A stretch of 8,712 nucleotides of DNA from Chitinophagaceae bacterium UBA4412 (GTDB taxonomy: Bacteria > Bacteroidota > Bacteroidia > Chitinophagales > Chitinophagaceae), in the NCBI GenBank assembly GCA_002400445.1, contig DGQO01000184.1, forward strand, positions 5,942 through 14,653. The letters run 5' to 3'. Positions 6,354 to 8,712 of the stretch are shown piece by piece (the stretch's first letter is position 1; every line of letters starts with the position of its first letter). The notes under the pieces were generated by a model that had not been told where the DNA came from, searched no databases, and saw only the letters and a program-made list of their open reading frames with translations. A program made the position numbers and the translations under genes.

Positions 6354-7064
6354 ATGAAAAAAATATTAATAGCACTCGCTTTCCTCACAGCAAACTTATG
6401 CGCCCAGGCGCAGGAACAAATTGTGTTAGATGCCAATGCGGTCCTGAGGGATGTTGATCCGGGTTTTAGCATTATAAAACTGTCTGGCGCCATCAGGCTT
6501 GTACTGAGTCAGTCGGAAGACGTTGTACTGGCAGTGAGCGCTGCCGATGGTAATGTATCAGATATCCAAACCGTGGTTACAGGTAAGGTTTTAAATATTT
6601 CCGGGGCTTCCCGTTCCTGGAAAAAACAGGATAAGCGGCTTACCGTATATTTAAGTTTTAAAGATCTGGATAAAATTGACGCTTCCGGCGCATCTGACGT
6701 CGCTTTTGCGGGTCCGGCATCTTTACGAGACCTCACCATACATCTTTCTGGTGCAAGCAAACTCAAGGGTTCCCTAAATGCACAAACTCTGCATGTTGTT
6801 TTGAGTGGAGCCAGCGAGGTGCACTTGCAAGGGGTTGCAAATAATTTTAATGTAGAATGCGGGGGTGCCAGCGACGCTAAATGTTATGAATTGCTTGCTA
6901 TGAAATGCAATGCCGATGCCTCTGGTGCATCTGATCTTACATTGAATGTGCAGCAGGAATTAAATGCTACGGCCTCTGGTGCAAGTCATATTTTTTACAA
7001 AGGTGAAGTGGTGGCACCAAACCTCAAAATCAGTGGTGTAAGTAAGATTGAGAAGAGGCTCTAA
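6354..7064 (+). CDS. Secreted GIN-domain (DUF2807) beta-helix protein
   Basis: This encodes a 236-residue exported protein with a signal peptide of about 19 residues (MKKILIALAFLTANLCAQA). The mature part matches the head GIN domain family (PF10988, often labelled putative auto-transporter adhesin), common in Bacteroidota and of unproven function. A short motif recurs: SGA at 44, SGAS at 83, 111, 132, 151, 190 and 208, GGAS at 170 and SGVS at 227. From residue 111 onward the spacing is 18-21 residues, about one coil of a right-handed beta-helix, with the small residues probably forming tight turns. FSIIKLSGAIRLVLSQ (38-53) is the typical opening strand pair. Two isolated cysteines follow the signal (169, 177) plus one at 185. 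There is no C-terminal sorting domain, so it is probably periplasmic or surface associated. It diverges from the TonB receptor gene with a 283-bp gap and is followed by the tRNA unit. Confidence 0.88.
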   Translation: MKKILIALAFLTANLCAQAQEQIVLDANAVLRDVDPGFSIIKLSGAIRLVLSQSEDVVLAVSAADGNVSDIQTVVTGKVLNISGASRSWKKQDKRLTVYLSFKDLDKIDASGASDVAFAGPASLRDLTIHLSGASKLKGSLNAQTLHVVLSGASEVHLQGVANNFNVECGGASDAKCYELLAMKCNADASGASDLTLNVQQELNATASGASHIFYKGEVVAPNLKISGVSKIEKRL

Positions 7065-7096
7065 TTGCCTTATTTTTAAGAGAATCCCGAATTTCT

Positions 7097-7128
7097 TTTG
7101 GCCGCTAAAGCGCTAAACGCTACATTTG
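7097..7128 (+). promoter_or_regulatory. Strong -33/-7 promoter of the initiator tRNA gene
   Basis: TTTG (7097-7100), a 20-nt spacer and TACATTTG (7121-7128) give an exact match to the Bacteroidota consensus at both elements. This is the best promoter in the window. The start site would fall at about A7130 to G7133, essentially at the first base of the tRNA. Confidence 0.8.
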
Positions 7129-7131
7129 CAG

Positions 7132-7203
<72 letters not shown>

Positions 7204-7208
7204 CTCAA

Positions 7209-7237
7209 AAAAGCCCGGGCACCGGGCTTTTATTTTT
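7209..7237 (+). terminator. Intrinsic terminator of the tRNA-fMet gene
   Basis: A perfect 10-bp stem, AAAAGCCCGG (7209-7218) with CCGGGCTTTT (7222-7231), has a 3-nt loop GCA and is followed by ATTTTT (7232-7237). It starts 6 nt after the tRNA and isolates it from era. Confidence 0.93.
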
Positions 7238-7239
7238 CT

Positions 7240-7255
7240 AAACACCGTGGTGTTT
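7240..7255. repeat. Short perfect palindrome between the tRNA terminator and era
   Basis: AAACACC (7240-7246), GT, GGTGTTT (7249-7255) is a 7-2-7 inverted repeat. The 2-nt centre is too short for a good RNA hairpin, so it looks more like a two-fold DNA-binding site. It overlaps a TTTG (7253-7256) that lies 16 nt before a -7-like TTCATTTG (7273-7280), a possible but poorly spaced era promoter. No known operator is recognised. Confidence 0.4.
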
Positions 7256-7327
7256 GGCATTGATTACCTTCCTTCATTTGGCACTCGTCGTAATCTTTTT
7301 CATGCAACACGGTCTTTTCATATATGC

Positions 7328-8197
7328 ATGCAAGTTGGATTCGTAAATATTTTTGGTAAACCCAATGCTGGTAAAAGCACATTGCTCAATACTTTTATGG
7401 GCGAAAAGATGGCCATTGTTTCACACAAAGTGCAGACAACGAGGCATCGCATCAAAGCCATCCTGAGTACGGATGATTATCAGATCATTTTTTCAGATAC
7501 ACCTGGCATTATCGATCCCCGTTACAAGTTGCATGAAAAAATGATGGCGGCGGTTAAAGGCAGCCTTGAAGATGCAGATGTGGCTTTGCTCATGGCAGAT
7601 GCCCGGGAAAGCCCTGAAGAGAGCCATCTTATTTTCGAGAAATTAAAACTAAAAGCACCTGTTATTGTCGTGCTCAATAAAATGGATGCCCAGGCAGACA
7701 AGGCTAAATTAAAAGCCACCGAGGAATTCTTTTTGAGCAAGCCGTATTGCAAGGAGGTAGTTCTGATTTCCGCATTAAAAAACCTGGGTGTAGATAAATT
7801 GCTGGAGCGGGTGCTGCGTTATTTGCCTGAAGGCGTGCCTTTTTATGATACAGACGACATCAGTGACTTGCCTACTAAATTTTTTGTAAGCGAGCTGATC
7901 AGGGAAAAAATATTTCAGTTGTTCCAGGAAGAACTGCCCTATCATACAACAGTATTAGTGCAGGAGTTCAAAGAAAAAACAACACTTACTAAAATTACTG
8001 CTGAAATTATAGTGCAGCGGGATACCCAAAAAGGCATTATCCTTGGTGGTGGAGGCAGTATGATTAAAAAATTGGGTACACTTGCCCGGCAAGACATTGA
8101 AGCGTTTTTGCAGAGGAAAGTATTCCTGGAACTTTTTGTAAAAGTGCGCCCCAAGTGGAGGGATAATGAAACCCACTTAAGAGAGTACGGATATTAA
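7328..8197 (+). CDS. era: GTPase Era, 30S ribosome assembly factor
   Basis: Era is a 289-residue GTPase that binds the 3' end of 16S rRNA and helps mature the 30S subunit. The N-terminal GTPase domain has G1 GKPNAGKS (10-17), the switch I segment SHKVQTTRHRI (32-42) with Thr37/Thr38, G3 DTPG (57-60), G4 NKMD (117-120) and G5 SAL (148-150). The link LPTKFFVSELIREKIFQLFQEELPY (181-205) leads to a KH RNA-binding domain with AEIIVQRDTQKGIILGGGGSMIKKLG (225-250). Its GxxG loop is GGGG, where many homologues have a basic residue in the middle. The ending RPKWRDNETHLREYGY is typical. The ATG at 7328 gives the standard start; an in-frame GTG at 7247 would add 27 non-conserved residues over the palindrome region. 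der follows after 21 nt, so the two are probably co-transcribed. Confidence 0.96.
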   Translation: MQVGFVNIFGKPNAGKSTLLNTFMGEKMAIVSHKVQTTRHRIKAILSTDDYQIIFSDTPGIIDPRYKLHEKMMAAVKGSLEDADVALLMADARESPEESHLIFEKLKLKAPVIVVLNKMDAQADKAKLKATEEFFLSKPYCKEVVLISALKNLGVDKLLERVLRYLPEGVPFYDTDDISDLPTKFFVSELIREKIFQLFQEELPYHTTVLVQEFKEKTTLTKITAEIIVQRDTQKGIILGGGGSMIKKLGTLARQDIEAFLQRKVFLELFVKVRPKWRDNETHLREYGY

Positions 8198-8218
8198 ACA
8201 ACAAAGAAAATTACAGTC

Positions 8219-8712
8219 ATGAGTTTTACAGTGGCCATAACAGGCCGGCCCAATGTAGGAAAAAGTACCTTTTTTAATCGCATGCTGGAGCAGCGCAAAG
8301 CCATCGTGGATGACTTTAGCGGTGTTACCCGAGACAGGCAGTATGGTGTGGCAGAGTGGACAGGCCGAAAATTTAATGTGATTGATACCGGTGGTTTTGT
8401 ATCCCAGAGCCAGGATATATTTGAAAGAGAAATCCGGAAGCAAGTACATATTGCTATTGATGAGGCAAACCTGGTTATTTTTATGGTGGATGCTGCTACA
8501 GGCATTACGAACCTGGACGAGTCCATGGCTGAAGTGCTAAGGCGGAGTACAAAACCAGTGATACTGGTGGTAAATAAAGTGGATAATCACAACCGTATGC
8601 TGGAAGCAACCGAGTTTTACAGCCTGGGTTTTGAAAATATTTTCTTTCTCTCCTCTATAAGTGGCAGTGGCACCGGCGAACTGCTGGACGCTATTGTAGA
8701 ACTTATGCCAGC
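8219..8712 (+). CDS. der: GTPase Der (EngA), 50S assembly factor (N-terminal part, cut by window edge)
   Basis: 164 residues of Der are visible before the window ends. Der carries two tandem GTPase domains and a C-terminal KH-like domain, and is needed for 50S ribosomal subunit assembly. Only the first GTPase domain is present: G1 GRPNVGKS (9-16), GVTRDR (35-40) as the switch I threonine region, G3 DTGG (56-59, the Der form of DxxG), G4 NKVD (119-122), and a G5 region SSISGSGTGELLD (145-157). The family is usually about 435-490 residues, so roughly a third is seen. The ATG at 8219 begins MSFTVAITGRPNVGKST, the expected N-terminus, with no Shine-Dalgarno sequence before it. It sits 21 nt after era, a pairing of two ribosome-assembly GTPases that fits a shared growth-linked transcript. 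Confidence 0.95.
   Translation, partial: MSFTVAITGRPNVGKSTFFNRMLEQRKAIVDDFSGVTRDRQYGVAEWTGRKFNVIDTGGFVSQSQDIFEREIRKQVHIAIDEANLVIFMVDAATGITNLDESMAEVLRRSTKPVILVVNKVDNHNRMLEATEFYSLGFENIFFLSSISGSGTGELLDAIVELMP

Noticed and set aside
7247..7327. GTG start at 7247 for Era
   Set aside because: The extra 27 residues do not resemble Era, and the region carries the palindrome and possible promoter elements; Era proteins begin close to the G1 motif.

Overview
This window looks like a chromosomal core segment from a member of the Bacteroidota, probably a Chitinophagia- or Sphingobacteria-type lineage. Three observations support this. The promoters I can recognise fit the Bacteroidota -33/-7 pattern (TTTG, about 19-20 nt, TAnnTTTG). 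No gene start has a convincing Shine-Dalgarno sequence. The gene content is typical of the phylum: a LuxC-type acyl-CoA reductase, a GIN-domain secreted protein, a thiamine-riboswitch-controlled TonB receptor, and era-der adjacent. There is no mobile element, CRISPR array or sign of recent transfer.

Layout. Positions 1-539 (-) hold the N-terminal half of an acyl-CoA reductase. It diverges from a small 2[4Fe-4S] ferredoxin (575-922, +) across a 35-bp spacer carrying interlocked putative promoters, and the ferredoxin ends at an intrinsic terminator (976-1012). A small NTF2-like lipoprotein (1052-1534) follows. Next comes a probable operon of D-Ala-D-Ala ligase (ddl, 1597-2580), a membrane-anchored triple-PASTA protein (2625-3437) and a single-domain rhodanese (3444-3755). 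A convergent gene on the minus strand (3920-6070) encodes a TonB-dependent outer-membrane receptor. Its leader contains a clear TPP riboswitch (6117-6200) and its 3' side an intrinsic terminator (3841-3891), so it is best read as a thiamine-compound importer transcribed alone.

On the right, 6354-7064 (+) encodes a secreted GIN-domain (DUF2807) beta-helix protein with a roughly 19-residue [SG]GAS repeat. It is followed by a self-contained initiator tRNA-fMet unit (promoter 7097-7128, tRNA 7132-7203, terminator 7209-7237), then era (7328-8197) and the start of der (8219 to the window end), two ribosome-assembly GTPases probably co-transcribed.

Functionally the window mixes cell-wall precursor synthesis (ddl, PASTA), vitamin B1 uptake, redox chemistry (acyl-CoA reductase/ferredoxin) and translation or ribosome assembly (tRNA-fMet, Era, Der). 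I see no clearly new multi-gene system. The most interesting points are regulatory: the stand-alone riboswitch-controlled receptor and its leader, the nearly leaderless initiator tRNA with a U1-A72 pair, and the overlapping divergent promoters at 527-569.
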